A program made the position numbers and the translations under genes. From the NCBI RefSeq assembly GCF_000439455.1, contig NC_021833.1:1-64000 (forward strand): a DNA stretch of 64,000 nucleotides, read 5' to 3'. The notes under the pieces were generated by a model that saw only the letters and a program-made list of their open reading frames with translations, was not told the origin of the DNA and did no database searches. This document shows, piece after piece, positions 1 through 13,555 of the stretch; positions within the stretch are counted from its first letter, which is position 1; every line of letters begins with the position of its first letter. This stretch comes from Spiroplasma diminutum CUAS-1 (GTDB lineage Bacteria; Bacillota_I; Bacilli_A; Mycoplasmatales; Mycoplasmataceae).

Positions 1-1338
1 ATGACTAATACAGCTTTATGAAAAGAAATAAAAAAATGATTAATCTCATCTGACATAATCGAACCAAATATATACGAAGATTATATTAAAAATGATGCTT
101 CAATCGAAGACCTTACAGATAATCAAAAAGCTATAGTTGTTAATAAAGATCTTTCCAAATATTATTTAGAAAATATAAGTCATGAAATAAAAGAAAAAAT
201 TAGTACAATATTAAAATTGGATATGTCTATTTCTTTTTTTACAAAAGATGAATTTAAAAAGGAAAAGAAAATAACAGAAATTATTATTAAAAAAAATAAA
301 AAAAATAACAATTCAAAAGAATTCATATTTAATAGTTTTATATTAGGAAAAAGTAATAGTGAAGCCTATAACGCTTCAAAAGCAGTAATTAACAACTTGG
401 GAAATAAATGAAATCCTCTATTTATTTATGGGGAATCAGGATTAGGGAAAACGCATTTACTAAAAGCAATAAATAACGAACTTAATTTAATAGATGAAGA
501 ATTAAATGTTAAATATTATGCATCTAATGATTTTAGAAAAGAAATATTAGATGCATTATTAGGTGGTTTTAAAGAAATAGAACAAACTAAAGATGAAATG
601 AATGCAATTGATGTTTTATTAATAGACGACATCCAATTCTTAGCAAACAGTGGTAAAACAAATGAAATATTTTTTAATATATTCAATAGTTTTATAGAAG
701 AAGGAAAACAAATAGTTATAACTTCTGACAAATTTCCAGAACATCTAAATGGTTTTGATAAAAGATTAGTGTCAAGATTCAATCAAGGTTTAAGTGTAAA
801 AATAGAAACACCGGATTTTGATACAGCAATAAAAATCATTGATTATAAAACAGAAATATCAAATTTAAAATTAGATATTGATTCAAAAAGATTCATTGCT
901 TCTCATTTTGGTACCGACGTTAGAAAAATTGAGGGAATTATAAATAAAATTGAGTTTAAATTAATTCAAGAAAAAGATTCAATAGGAGAAATAATAGAAC
1001 TAGAAACTATACAGAAGTTATTGGAAGATTATTCATTTGCTCCTGGTGGTGAAATAACCGTACAGAAAATCAAAAATGTTGTAGCTCAAAATTATGGTAT
1101 TAATGTTAAGTCTATAGATGCAAAAAATAAAGTTTCTAATGTTGTTTTAGCAAGACATGTATCAATGTATTTAACAAACGAACTAATGAAGAAAAATTAT
1201 TCTGAAATTGGAATACTATTTGGTGGAAAAGATCATACAACTGTTATAAATGCTTGTAATAAAGTAAAAAAATCTTTGGCAGAAGATAAAATCTTTAAAA
1301 ATGTATTGAAAAAAATAAAAAAAGAAATTGTTTCTTAA
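1..1338 (+). CDS. dnaA: Chromosomal replication initiator DnaA
   Basis: DnaA is the ATP-binding protein that recognises DnaA boxes and melts the origin. The window begins exactly at its ATG and the frame runs 445 codons with TGA read as Trp (for example at 409-411). Walker A GESGLGKTH lies at residues 144-152 and the Walker B strand (VLLIDD) near 205-210. The C-terminal DNA-binding signature (ARHVSMYLT through GGKDHTTV) lies near residues 384-415. The length is normal for a mollicute DnaA. dnaN follows after a 127-bp AT-rich gap that carries a near-consensus DnaA box, so the origin is here, although the upstream half is outside the window. Confidence 0.98.
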
Positions 1339-1465
1339 TTTGTTTTTATAAAATGTAATAAAATTTCTAAAATATGTGTTTATTATTTAGGTTTGATTGA
1401 GTTATACACATTTTAAGAGCATAATAATAATATAAATAATTAATAATAAATATGGAGGTTTTCAA
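1339..1465. other. oriC: dnaA-dnaN intergenic region, probable right part of oriC
   Basis: This very AT-rich gap contains TTATACACA at 1402-1410, one mismatch from the DnaA box consensus TTATCCACA. Long A/T stretches on either side could serve as an unwinding element. In spiroplasmas the origin is known to lie around dnaA with boxes on both sides. Only one good box is visible here, so most boxes may lie upstream of position 1. The same stretch must also hold any dnaN promoter; TTGATT at 1393-1398 is a possible -35 element. Confidence 0.55.
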
Positions 1466-2590
1466 ATGTTTTTCAGTGTTAATAGACTAGTACTTATTGA
1501 TGAAATTAATAAATGTAATAGGATCATTGATCCTAAAATTCCTACACCAAGTTTATCTGGAATATTATTAGAAGTAGAAGCTGATAAAATTTCTTTAGTT
1601 TCTTCTAATAGTTCTGTTTCAATTAAAACAGTAATTGATATGGGAAAAAGTGATTTACAAATTAAAGAAACTGGAAATATTTTAATTAGAGGTAAATATT
1701 TTTTAGAAATATTAAAAAGAATGGACGATGATATTATTAATATTTCAAGTGTTGAAAATAATTTAGTTTCTTTATCCGGAGAAAAATCAGAGTTTTCATT
1801 AAATATTTTAGATTTTAGTGATTATCCTAGCATTGGTTTTAGAGAAAAGGGAGATACTGTAACTGTTAACAATATTGATCTTAAAAAGAGTCTTAATCAA
1901 ACAATTGTTTCTGTAAACGAATGAAATCAAAAAATAGTATTAGCTGGCCTAAACTTTTCTCTTGATAACTCAATGTTTTATATAACTGGTACTGATGGTT
2001 TTAGAGTTTCAAGAAAAAGAACAAATGTTTTAAATGAAATTCCTGAAAAATTTGAAACTAATATTCCACATAAGAGTATTTTAGAATTAATAAAATTACT
2101 TCCAGAAAAGGGAGAATGTAAAATTGTTTCAATAGATAGTCATGTAACGTTTATTATTAATAATACAATTTTTCAAACAACAATTTTAGAAGGACAATTT
2201 CCAAATGTTAATGCTGTATTTCCAACAGATTTTAATACAACATTATATATGGACAATAAAAAATTCTTTAAATTAATATCAAGAGCTGATATTCCAAGTG
2301 AAGATAATGCTTCAACAGTTGTGAATCTTATTTTAAATAATGATAGTATTTTTATTAAATCAAATATTCATCAAATAGGAAGTTTTGAAGAAGTATTTAA
2401 AGAATTTGAATTAAAGGGATTGGATGAACAAAATATTTGTTTTAATTCAAAATATTTAATTGATTCTTTAAAAACATTTGAAACTAAAAATATAGAAATA
2501 AATCTGATTGATTCAAAAAAACCAATAGTTATTTCTTCATCTGAAGACATGAACTTGAGTCAAATAATTTTACCGATGTTTTCAAATTAA
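1466..2590 (+). CDS. dnaN: DNA polymerase III beta sliding clamp
   Basis: The product is the ring-shaped processivity clamp of the replicative polymerase, 374 residues and of normal length. An internal TGA at 1922-1924 encodes Trp. The sequence has the three-domain clamp pattern, with a conserved stretch FYITGTDGFRVS near residue 170 and a C-terminal end of the usual kind (QIILPMF). The ATG at 1466 is preceded by a strong GGAGG site. It sits directly after dnaA as in most Firmicutes. recF, which often follows, is absent; gyrB comes next. Confidence 0.97.
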
Positions 2591-2601
2591 CTAATAAGTA
2601 A

Positions 2602-2650
2602 AGTACCTTTCACCGACTTAAATGATATAATTAAGTTCGTGAGAGGTATT
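2602..2650 (+). promoter_or_regulatory. Hairpin that sequesters the gyrB ribosome-binding site
   Basis: The arm at 2604-2613 (TACCTTTCAC) pairs over ten positions with 2639-2648 (GTGAGAGGTA, one G-U pair). The stem continues inward through 2616-2621 paired with 2631-2636 (ACTTAA with TTAAGT). The right arm includes the only good Shine-Dalgarno sequence (GAGAGGT, 2641-2647) for the gyrB ATG at 2656. A folded leader would therefore limit gyrB translation. It is not followed by a proper U tract, so I prefer this to a simple dnaN terminator. Regulation is inferred. Confidence 0.55.
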
Positions 2651-2655
2651 TTATT

Positions 2656-4560
<1,905 letters not shown>

Positions 4561-4579
4561 AAAAGAAAGGGTGTACTAA

Positions 4580-7012
4580 ATGAATGATATTAAACATGGT
4601 CGTATTTTAGAAATTGATATTAAAAATGAAGTAGAAAAAGATTTTTTAGAATACTCAATGAGTGTTATTGTTAGTCGTGCCCTACCTGATTTAAAAGATG
4701 GATTAAAACCAGTTCATAGAAGAATTATTTATGCTATGAATGATTTGAAAATTACATCTGATACACCACATAAAAAATCTGCACGTATTGTTGGTGAAGT
4801 AATTGGTAAATATCATCCACATGGTGATTCATCAGTTTATGAAGCAATGGTTAGAATGTCGCAAGATTTTTCATATAGATATCCACTTGTTGAGGGACAT
4901 GGTAATTTTGGTTCTATTGATGGTGATGGAGCTGCAGCTATGCGTTATACTGAAGCAAGACTTTCCAAAATCACTTCAGTATTATTAAAAGATATTGATA
5001 TGGATACAGTTCCGTTTATTGATAATTATGATGCTTCTGAAAAAGAACCAAAATATTTAACAGGATACTTTCCAAATCTTTTAGTAAATGGTGCAACTGG
5101 TATTGCTGTTGGTATGGCAACCAATATTCCACCTCATAATTTAAGAGAGATAATTGGTGCTATTGTTGCTTATATAAAAAATGATCAAATAACAATTGAT
5201 GAAATTTTAACTTATATTAAAGGCCCTGATTTTCCAACAGGTGCTCTTATGACAAATGGTAAGAGCATGATAGATGGATATAAAACAGGAAAAGGAAATC
5301 TTATAATAAGGTCAAAAATTGATATTGAAGATACAGGAAAACATCAAAGAATTGTTATAAGTGAGATCCCATATCAAACAAACAAATTAAAAATAGTTGA
5401 AAAAATAGCTGAACTTTATAAGAATAAAATTATAGGTGGTATATCAGATATTAGAGATGAATCAAACTATGAAGGGATTAGAATTGTTGTTGAACTTTCA
5501 AAAAATTCAAATCCACAATTAATAATTAAAAAACTTTATAAGTATACTAATTTGCAATCAAGTTTTGCAATTAATATGTTGTCACTTAATAATGGAATTC
5601 CTGTTGTTTTAAATATAAGAGATATTATTAAATTTTATGTAAAACATCAAATTGAAATGATTCTTAAAAGAAGTGTTTTTGAAAGAAATAAATTAAATTC
5701 AAGATTACATATTTTAAATGCAATTAGAGTTACGTTAGATCATATTGATGAAATTATAAAAATAATTAAAGAATCAAAAACAACAGAAATAGCAAATGAA
5801 AAATTATTTGAAGCATTTGGTTTTGATGATAAACAATCAAAAGCAATTTTAGATATGAGACTTCAAAGATTGGTTGGTCTTGAAAGAGAAAAAGTTGAAC
5901 TTGATATAAAAAATATTGAAATTAGAATTTCTGAACTTGATGAAATTTTGGCTTCGAAGGATAGACAAAATAATTTATTAATTGAACAGCTTGAAGATAT
6001 TGCAAAAAAATTTGGTGATGATAGAAGAACAAAAATTATTGAAGAAGATGAAACACAAATTGATGAAGAAGAATTAATTCAAGATTCACAAATGCTAATA
6101 ACTTTATCTGGAGAAGGATATATTAGAAGATTATCCAATGAAGAATTCAAAACACAAAAACGTGGAGGTAAAGGTGTAATCATTAATAGTAATCAAGATG
6201 ATAATATTGTTATTGCAAAAGTTGGTAAAACTAAAGATGATGTCTTGTTTTTCAGTGATGAAGGAAAAGTTTATAGAATTAAGGCATACAATATTACACA
6301 ATTTTCTAGAAATGCACGTGGTGTTCCAATAATCAATTTTATAGGAATAAATTCTTCAGAAAAAATTACTTCAATTTTATCTTTAAAAGATAAAAAAAAT
6401 ATTTATAAATATTTATTATTTATAACTCAAAATGGAGTAGTTAAAAAAGTTGAAATTGAAGAATTCAACAGAATTAATAATTTTGGAAAAATTGCTATTA
6501 ACCTTGATGAAGGAGATAAATTAGTTTCTGTTATTCCAACAGTTGGCGAATCAGAAATCTTAATTGCATCTCAAAATGGAAAAATAATTAAAGTTAATGA
6601 AAATGATTTCAGACCAATGTCTAGATCTTCTAGAGGTGTTAAAGGTATGGGATTAGATAAAAATGATGTTGTTGTTTCTTCATGTTCAAGTTATAAAAAT
6701 GAATGTGTTGTAACAATATCTGATAAAGGAATTGTAAAAAAAACACTTATAAGTGAATATAATATTTTTGGTAGAGGTGCTAAAGGTGTTGTTGGAATGA
6801 AATTAAGTGACAAAACAGGAAAATTTAAATCTGTATTGCCAATAAGAGAAACAGATGAAATCTTAATGATTTCATCAAAAGGTAAAGCAATTAAAATTGG
6901 AGCTCAGGATATAAATCTTCAATCAAGAAATTCAACAGGAGTAATTGGATTTAATTTGGATGAAGATGAATATATAACAGCTGCGACATTAGAATGAAAC
7001 AAAGGTGAATAA
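4580..7012 (+). CDS. gyrA: DNA gyrase subunit A
   Basis: GyrA carries the DNA cleavage-reunion activity. The product is 810 residues; a TGA Trp at 6995-6997 sits five codons before the true stop. The active-site tyrosine is Tyr123 in the AMRYTEARL context. The quinolone region [12 protein letters not shown] keeps the serine equivalent to E. coli Ser83 and has Glu at the position of Asp87. The C-terminal beta-pinwheel carries a GyrA-box-like RGGKGV stretch (about residues 527-532), and similar RGAKGV/RGVKGM blades follow. It is cotranscribed with gyrB, and serS starts three bases after its stop. Confidence 0.97.
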
Positions 7013-7014
7013 AA

Positions 7015-8280
<1,266 letters not shown>

Positions 8281-8296
8281 TGTTTCACGTGAAACA
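8281..8296. other. parS: parS site 1 (ParB/Spo0J binding site)
   Basis: The 16-bp sequence TGTTTCACGTGAAACA is a perfect match to the classical bacterial parS palindrome bound by ParB/Spo0J. It starts at the base after the serS stop codon, about 8.3 kb from dnaA, which is the usual origin-proximal position. No ParB or ParA gene lies in this window, so the binding protein would have to be elsewhere. Confidence 0.85.
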
Positions 8297-8344
8297 TTAT
8301 TTTTTATAGAATTGTTTCACGTGAAACAATTCTATAAAAAATAA
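8297..8344. repeat. parS: Perfect 48-bp palindrome enclosing parS site 2
   Basis: The second TGTTTCACGTGAAACA copy is at 8313-8328. It is the centre of a perfect inverted repeat with two 24-bp arms (8297-8320 and 8321-8344) and no loop. The outer parts of the arms are AT-rich and have T runs, so the transcript could also form a terminator hairpin for the gyrB-gyrA-serS unit. As DNA it is a ParB nucleation site and could extrude a cruciform. The dual use is my inference. Confidence 0.8.
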
Positions 8345-8382
8345 ATTTATTAATTAGACTTAAAAAATGATATTATATAAAT

Positions 8383-8468
8383 GTCATTGTAAGGGTGACG
8401 TTCGAACTTGGTCAGGACCGGAAGGTAGCAGCCATAAGAATCTAGTGCCTTGTACAGTGACTTTTTTT
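8383..8468 (+). ncRNA. ffs: Signal recognition particle RNA (4.5S type)
   Basis: This is the RNA scaffold that binds Ffh for membrane targeting of proteins. The universally conserved domain IV is seen as GGTCAGGACC then GGAAGGTAGCAGCC, around 8410-8433. The ends pair: GTCATTGTAAGG from 8383 with CCTTGTACAGTGAC ending at 8461, followed by seven T residues that should terminate transcription. The RNA is about 80 nt, the short type without an Alu domain, unlike the long Bacillus subtilis scRNA. Position next to tadA and dnaX matches other Firmicutes. Exact ends are estimates. Confidence 0.93.
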
Positions 8469-8489
8469 ATTTTTAGGAGATTTTTTAAA

Positions 8490-8915
8490 ATGGAAGATAT
8501 TTATAGTACACTTCTCAATGAATTAGGAAAATGTGAAAAGAGCAAAGATGTTCCTGTCTCAGCTCTATTACTTAATACTAAAAATGAAATAGTTGCTAAA
8601 AGTTTTAATAGTAGACAAAAAAAATATAGTTTTACAAATCATGCTGAGGTGTGTGTTTTAAACAAAATATATAAGAAAAGGAAGACTAAAAATTTATCTG
8701 ATTATATTTTAATTACAACCTTAAAGCCTTGTTTAATGTGTATTACAATTATTGAGCAAGCTAATATAAAAGAAGTCAGATATTTTTTGGAAAATTTTAA
8801 ATGCAATTATAATAGAATAGAAACTAAAATAAATTTTGAAAAAATTGGTAGTCAAGAACAATGTAATGAACTAGAAAAATATTTAAAAGAATTCTTTTTA
8901 GAATTAAGGAAATAA
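8490..8915 (+). CDS. tadA: tRNA-specific adenosine deaminase TadA
   Basis: The product converts A34 to inosine in tRNA-Arg. The 141-residue protein has the deaminase zinc motifs HAEV (proton-shuttle Glu) and PCLMC (PCxxC). The start is the ATG at 8490 behind AGGAGA (8475-8480). An in-frame upstream ATG at 8367 would run through the SRP RNA gene and is rejected. Normal TadA begins only slightly before the first helix, which agrees with this choice. The order SRP RNA, tadA, dnaX is conserved in Firmicutes apart from local shuffling. Confidence 0.9.
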   Translation: MEDIYSTLLNELGKCEKSKDVPVSALLLNTKNEIVAKSFNSRQKKYSFTNHAEVCVLNKIYKKRKTKNLSDYILITTLKPCLMCITIIEQANIKEVRYFLENFKCNYNRIETKINFEKIGSQEQCNELEKYLKEFFLELRK

Positions 8916-8950
8916 CTAGGTAAAATATTTATGCAAGAGGTATAACTTTT

Positions 8951-10870
8951 ATGGAAAACAAAAAATCACTTTATAGAGAATATAGACCTAAAAATTTTGA
9001 TCAAGTCGCAGGTCACGAAGGAATTAAAGAAATATTAATTTCTCAAATAAAAACAAATTCATTTGGACATGCTCTATTATTTTCTGGTCAAAGAGGAACT
9101 GGTAAAACATCAATAGCAAAAATATTTGCGAAAGTAGTTAATTGTCAAAATTTAGATGGTTATAATCCATGTGATGAATGTTTGAGTTGTAAAGAATTTA
9201 ATTCTAATTCTCATTCAGATATATTTGAGATTGATGCTGCTTCAAATAATGGAGTTGAAGAGATAAGAAATATAAAATCTAATATTTCATTATTACCGAG
9301 TTTTTCAAAATATAAAGTCTATATAATTGATGAAGTTCATATGTTATCTAATTCAGCTTTTAATGCTTTACTTAAAACATTAGAAGAGCCACCTAAACAT
9401 GTACTGTTTGTTTTAGCAACAACTGAATTTTCAAAAATTCCTGCAACTATAATTTCTAGATGTCAGTTATTTAATTTTAAGAGAATTGCTCAAATATCTC
9501 TAGAAAATAAAGTAAATGAAATTTGTGAAAAAGAAGGTAAAAAAATAACACAAGATGCTCTTAATGAAATATATTATATGTCTGATGGCTCTTTAAGGGA
9601 TGCATTAAATTATTTGGAACAATCAATAACAATATCAACAGAAGAAGTAAATATAGAAATTCTGAAAAAGATATTTTATATTGCTACAAAAAATGAAAAA
9701 ATTGAAATAATAAGAAATGTTATTGAAGGAAAGACAAAAGAGATTATTTCATATTTTGAAAAGGCAAATAATCAGGGAATAGATTTTCAAACTATGACAC
9801 TTAGTTTATTAAATATATTAAAAGAAATAATAGAAGTCAAATTAACAGAAGACATTAATTTTTTAGTAAATATAAATGAAAATGATTATGAGTTTTTTAA
9901 GAATATTGATATTAAAATATTTTTTGATCTTTCAGATAATATAGCTGATTCATATACAAAATCAAAAAATTCAAATATAAGTTTTCAATATATTTTAATA
10001 AATATACTTAAAACAGTTGCTAATAAACAACTTATAAGTGTTTTAAAAAGTAATGAATTAAATGATAATTTTTCAATTATTCATGAAAATAATTTAGAAA
10101 TTTCTAAAGTAAAAATAGTTGGACCTGAAATAGTTGAACCTGAAATAGTTGAACCTGAAATAGTTGAACCTGAAATAGTTGAACCTGAAATAGTTGAACC
10201 TGAAATAGTTGAACCTGAAATAGTTGAAGAGCAAAATATTGAACGCAATAATGAAGAAAAACCAAAATTGGAAAATGAAATTAATGATTTTTTCATTTCA
10301 GAAGATGAATCAAAATTTTTAAAACTTCAAATGAAATTGTTAATATCTGAATCTAATTACTATAAAAATATAATCGATTTTACAAATGATCAAATTATTA
10401 ATGTTCTTGTAGGTGCAAATAAGGAATCTAGAGGATATTATGAAGAAAAATTTAATAATATATTTTCCCCAGAATCTATAAATAATAATTCTGAATATAT
10501 TCAAAATTTTATTATGTTTTATGGAACAAAAATTACAGCTGCAAGTGCAGACTCTTTAATAATAGTTTCAGAAGAAAGAACTATATCAAAATGAATTAAT
10601 AATAAATTACAGAATGAAAAAAATAGAAAATTGGTATTTTCATATTTTAAAAGAGAAGTGAAAATAATTTGTTTAGATAAAAAAAGATGAGCTGAAATAA
10701 AGATTGATTTTATGGATAGAAAGAATAATAATAAATTGAATAATTATTCAACAGTATCAACAGAAGAATTTTATTCAAACTTAACTTTAAATATTGACGA
10801 AGAAGAAAACGAATATTTAAAAAGAGCAAAGGAACTTCTTGGAAATCAAAATATTAAGGTTGTGGACTAA
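8951..10870 (+). CDS. dnaX: DNA polymerase III subunits gamma/tau
   Basis: This is the clamp-loader ATPase that links the replisome. It has 639 residues, with a TGA Trp at 10592-10594. Walker A GQRGTGKT is at residues 46-53. A four-cysteine zinc module with CDECLSC follows near residue 75, then DEVHMLS (Walker B) and the SRC motif. Between the clamp-loader part and the tau-like C-terminus lies a run of seven exact PEIVE repeats (residues 392-426). The ATG follows a plausible GAGGT site. recR overlaps the stop by one base. The small yaaK gene usually found between dnaX and recR is missing. Confidence 0.95.
10124..10228 (+). repeat. Seven exact 15-bp tandem repeats inside dnaX
   Basis: The unit CCTGAAATAGTTGAA is repeated seven times without a mismatch and encodes PEIVE each time. 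Unit length is a multiple of three, so copy-number change keeps dnaX in frame. The repeats form an acidic, proline-containing linker before the C-terminal polymerase-binding region. Confidence 0.95.
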
Positions 10871-11436
10871 TGGATAAAATTGTTGAAGAATTAAAAAAAA
10901 TTGATGGAGTTACAAAAAAATCTGCAGAAAAAATAATATTTGATTTAATAATCAATAAAGACAAGATTGATATACTTGAAAATATTTTAAAAGATATTAA
11001 AAACATTTTTAATGAATGCGAAACATGTTTTTATTTTAAGGAAAATAACTTATGTACATTTTGTGATAATGAAAATAGAAATAGAAATATAATTTGTGTT
11101 GTTTCTACAAAGATGGATGCTATTAAAATTGCAGAAAGTAATTATAATGGTATGATTCATGTACTTAATGGAGAAATAAATTTAAATAAAAATATAGGAC
11201 CTGAAAAATTAAAAATGACAGAATTATTTGTTAGAATTAATAAAGATATAGAAATGTTGCTAGCTTTAAACTTAACTTTTGAGGGTGAAGTTACTTCAAA
11301 TTATATTGCAAATAAAGCAAAAGGAATTTGTGAAAAAATATCCAGAATAGCTAGAGGAATACCTTTAGGTGGAGTTCTAGATTATATTGATCAAGAAACT
11401 TTGAATGATGCAATTTTAAATAGAAAGAAACTTTAA
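10870..11436 (+). CDS. recR: Recombination mediator RecR
   Basis: RecR works with RecO (and RecF where present) to load RecA on gapped DNA. It has 188 residues, slightly below the family norm of about 200. It shows the N-terminal helix-hairpin-helix (GVTKKSAEKI), a four-cysteine zinc finger (CETC and CTFC, near residues 55-70) and a TOPRIM domain. The end is unusual for RecR but the core is intact. The ATG shares its A with the dnaX stop (TAATG), which implies translational coupling. recF is not in its usual place after dnaN. Confidence 0.93.
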   Translation: MDKIVEELKKIDGVTKKSAEKIIFDLIINKDKIDILENILKDIKNIFNECETCFYFKENNLCTFCDNENRNRNIICVVSTKMDAIKIAESNYNGMIHVLNGEINLNKNIGPEKLKMTELFVRINKDIEMLLALNLTFEGEVTSNYIANKAKGICEKISRIARGIPLGGVLDYIDQETLNDAILNRKKL

Positions 11437-11456
11437 GTTAAGAGGAAATTAATTGT

Positions 11457-12086
11457 ATGATATTTATTTCATTAGAAGGTATTGATGGTTCAGGTAAAAC
11501 AACCATATCAAAAATGATAAAAGATAATTTGATGCAAAAAGGTTATAATGTTCTTTTGACAAGAGAACCAGGTGGAGAACCACTTGCAGAAGAAATTAGA
11601 AGAATCATTCTAGATGAAAAAACTAAAATAAATCCTTGAGCAGAAACCCTTTTATATGTTGCTGCAAGAAAACAACATTTAGATTCAATTATATTACCTG
11701 CGCTTAAAGAAGGAACAATTGTAATTTGTGATAGATTTATGGATTCTACTTCTGCATATCAAGGTTATGCAAGAAATATTGGTATGGCTGATGTATCAGA
11801 ATTACAAAATATCGTTTTAGGTTCAACAAAACCTGATCTAACAATATTTTTTGATATAACTCCAAAAGAGTCACAAATAAGATTGATGAATAGAAAAAGA
11901 AGTGCTGATAGAATGGAACAAGAAGATCAAAAATTCCATGAAGCAGTTTACGAAGGTTATCAAATTCTAATATCTGAAAACTCAGATAGAATTAAAGTTG
12001 TTGATTCAAGAAAGCCAATTAGTGAAGTTATTCAACAAGTTGATTTTCTAATTGATAATGCACTTAATGAAAGAACTAAAAAATAA
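11457..12086 (+). CDS. tmk: Thymidylate kinase
   Basis: The enzyme phosphorylates dTMP to dTDP. It has 209 residues, the usual length. The P-loop EGIDGSGKTT is at residues 6-15, then TREPGGEP (the DR/E substrate motif), and DRFMDSTSAYQG carries the conserved DR[FY] and YQ elements. TGA at 11637 is Trp. The gene starts 20 bp after recR behind an AGAGGA site and shares one base with holB, matching the Bacillus order recR ... tmk ... holB in compressed form. Confidence 0.95.
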
Positions 12087-12832
12087 TGAAAAAAAATGAA
12101 GTATTTAAAAATGTTAATGAATTAATAAAGGAAAATAATCTTTATCATTCAATAATAATTTCAAATGACAATCAATTGCAGTTAGAAGAAATTTCATTAG
12201 AAGTTATAAGACAAATATATTGTTTTAATAATTCAATTGAAAATGACAATTGTAAATGATGTTTGAAAGTTATTAATAAAAACAATTTAAATACTTTTTT
12301 TCTTGGAGATGGAATTTCGAAAATTAATAAAGAAGATATAAAAAGTCTAATTATAAATTTTTCCTCTTCTGGATTAGAAGATAATAAAAATAAGGTTTAT
12401 GTTATTGCAAATGGTGAGAATTTAAGTGAGAGCGCTTCAAATGCAATGCTTAAATTTTTAGAAGAACCACCAAAAAATACTTATGCTATTATTCTTACAA
12501 ATGATAGAAATCAAATATTATCAACAATCAAATCAAGATGTAAATTATTTTCTATAGAAAATGAAATTAAAATAGATAATTTTGATTTAGATTTATTTAA
12601 TATTATTAGAAATAAAAAAAGAGAGATAGTTTTAGAATTTCTAATTCAATTTAAAAAAAGAGATAAACAGGAAATTATTAAAACTCTAAGCGATACTTTA
12701 CAATTATGTTTAGAATTAAATTTTAAAAAAATACCTGAATTAATTTTGGATTCTTTGAGTGAAATTAAAAACTCTAATTATATTAGTTTAATTTTGGAAA
12801 ATTTATTTATACAAATATATGAGGTAATTTAA
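12086..12832 (+). CDS. holB: DNA polymerase III delta prime subunit
   Basis: This clamp-loader subunit is 248 residues. It starts at an ATG overlapping the tmk stop by one base; a TGA Trp is at 12257-12259. The family motifs SESASNAMLKFLEEPPKNTYAIILTN (split here: SNAMLKFLEEPP then sensor-like STIKSRCKLF) are clear. A partial cysteine cluster (CKWC) precedes them. No classical P-loop is seen, as expected for a non-ATP-binding delta prime. The C-terminal collar region is short and divergent. Position between tmk and trmN6 is conserved in Firmicutes. Confidence 0.88.
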
Positions 12833-13554
12833 TGAAAGTAGTAAACAAAATTTTAAATTATAAAGATCTAAAAATAATTCAAGATAATGATATGTTTAAT
12901 TTTTGTATAGATTCTGTTTTACTAGCCAGATTTTGAGAACCTTCAAAAAAGTATAAAAATATATTAGAATTTGGAACAAATAATGGAATAATTCCTTTAA
13001 TACTATCAAAATACACAAAAGAAAATATAACAGGAGTAGAAATTCAAAAGGAAGCATGCGATATTGCAAATGAAAATATTGCCTTAAATAATTTGAATGA
13101 TCAGATATCTATAGTTAATTCTGATATTAAAGAATTTGTTTTAAATAAAAATAATAAATATGATTTATTATTTTGCAACCCTCCTTTTTTTAAAGTTGGA
13201 GATAATTCAAATTTAAATATAAGAAGTGAAAAACTAACTCCAGCCAGACACGAAGTTGCAATAACTCTTGAGGAAATAATTAAAAGTGCAAAGGTTGCTC
13301 TCAAAAATGGTGGTAAATTTCTTATGATTCATTTAAGTGAGAGATTAGATGAAATTATTATTCTTTTAAAGAAAAATAATTTTTCTATAAAAAGACTTCA
13401 AATTGTTTATACAAAACACAGACAAAATGCAAAAAGAGTATTGATTGAATCAATTAATGATGGAAATAATGGAATGAAAATATTAGAACCTCTTTATATA
13501 TATAATGAAGATGGAAATTATAATAAAAATATTCTAGAAATGTTTGGTGATTAA
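12832..13554 (+). CDS. tRNA1(Val) A37 N6-methyltransferase-like protein (YabB/TrmN6 family)
   Basis: This is a class I SAM-dependent N6-adenine methyltransferase of 240 residues. It has a SAM-binding motif around ILEFGTNNGIIP, an acidic residue at the end of strand 2 (GVEIQ), and the catalytic NPPF motif in LLFCNPPFF, followed by ARHE, typical of the YabB group. The closest known role is methylation of A37 in a tRNA; the exact target here is inferred. It overlaps holB by one base and its 3' end overlaps possible tilS start codons. Confidence 0.82.
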
Positions 13555-13555
13555 A

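Noticed and set aside
8297-8344. Palindrome read as an insertion sequence end or attachment site
   Set aside because: No transposase or integrase is nearby, and the core is the parS consensus.
8367-8489. Extended N-terminus for TadA from ATG 8367
   Set aside because: It would translate the SRP RNA gene; a good start with AGGAGA exists at 8490.
10124-10228. Possible CRISPR-like array
   Set aside because: Units are contiguous without spacers and are coding in frame.
10081-10296. Minus-strand ORF with TISGS repeats opposite dnaX
   Set aside because: It is the antisense reading of the dnaX PEIVE repeats, has no ribosome-binding site, and lies in a conserved gene.
13101-13304. Minus-strand ORF within the TrmN6-like gene, and similar antisense ORFs elsewhere (for example 40312-40689, 47999-48331)
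   Set aside because: They are shadows of conserved plus-strand genes, without initiation signals or recognisable motifs.
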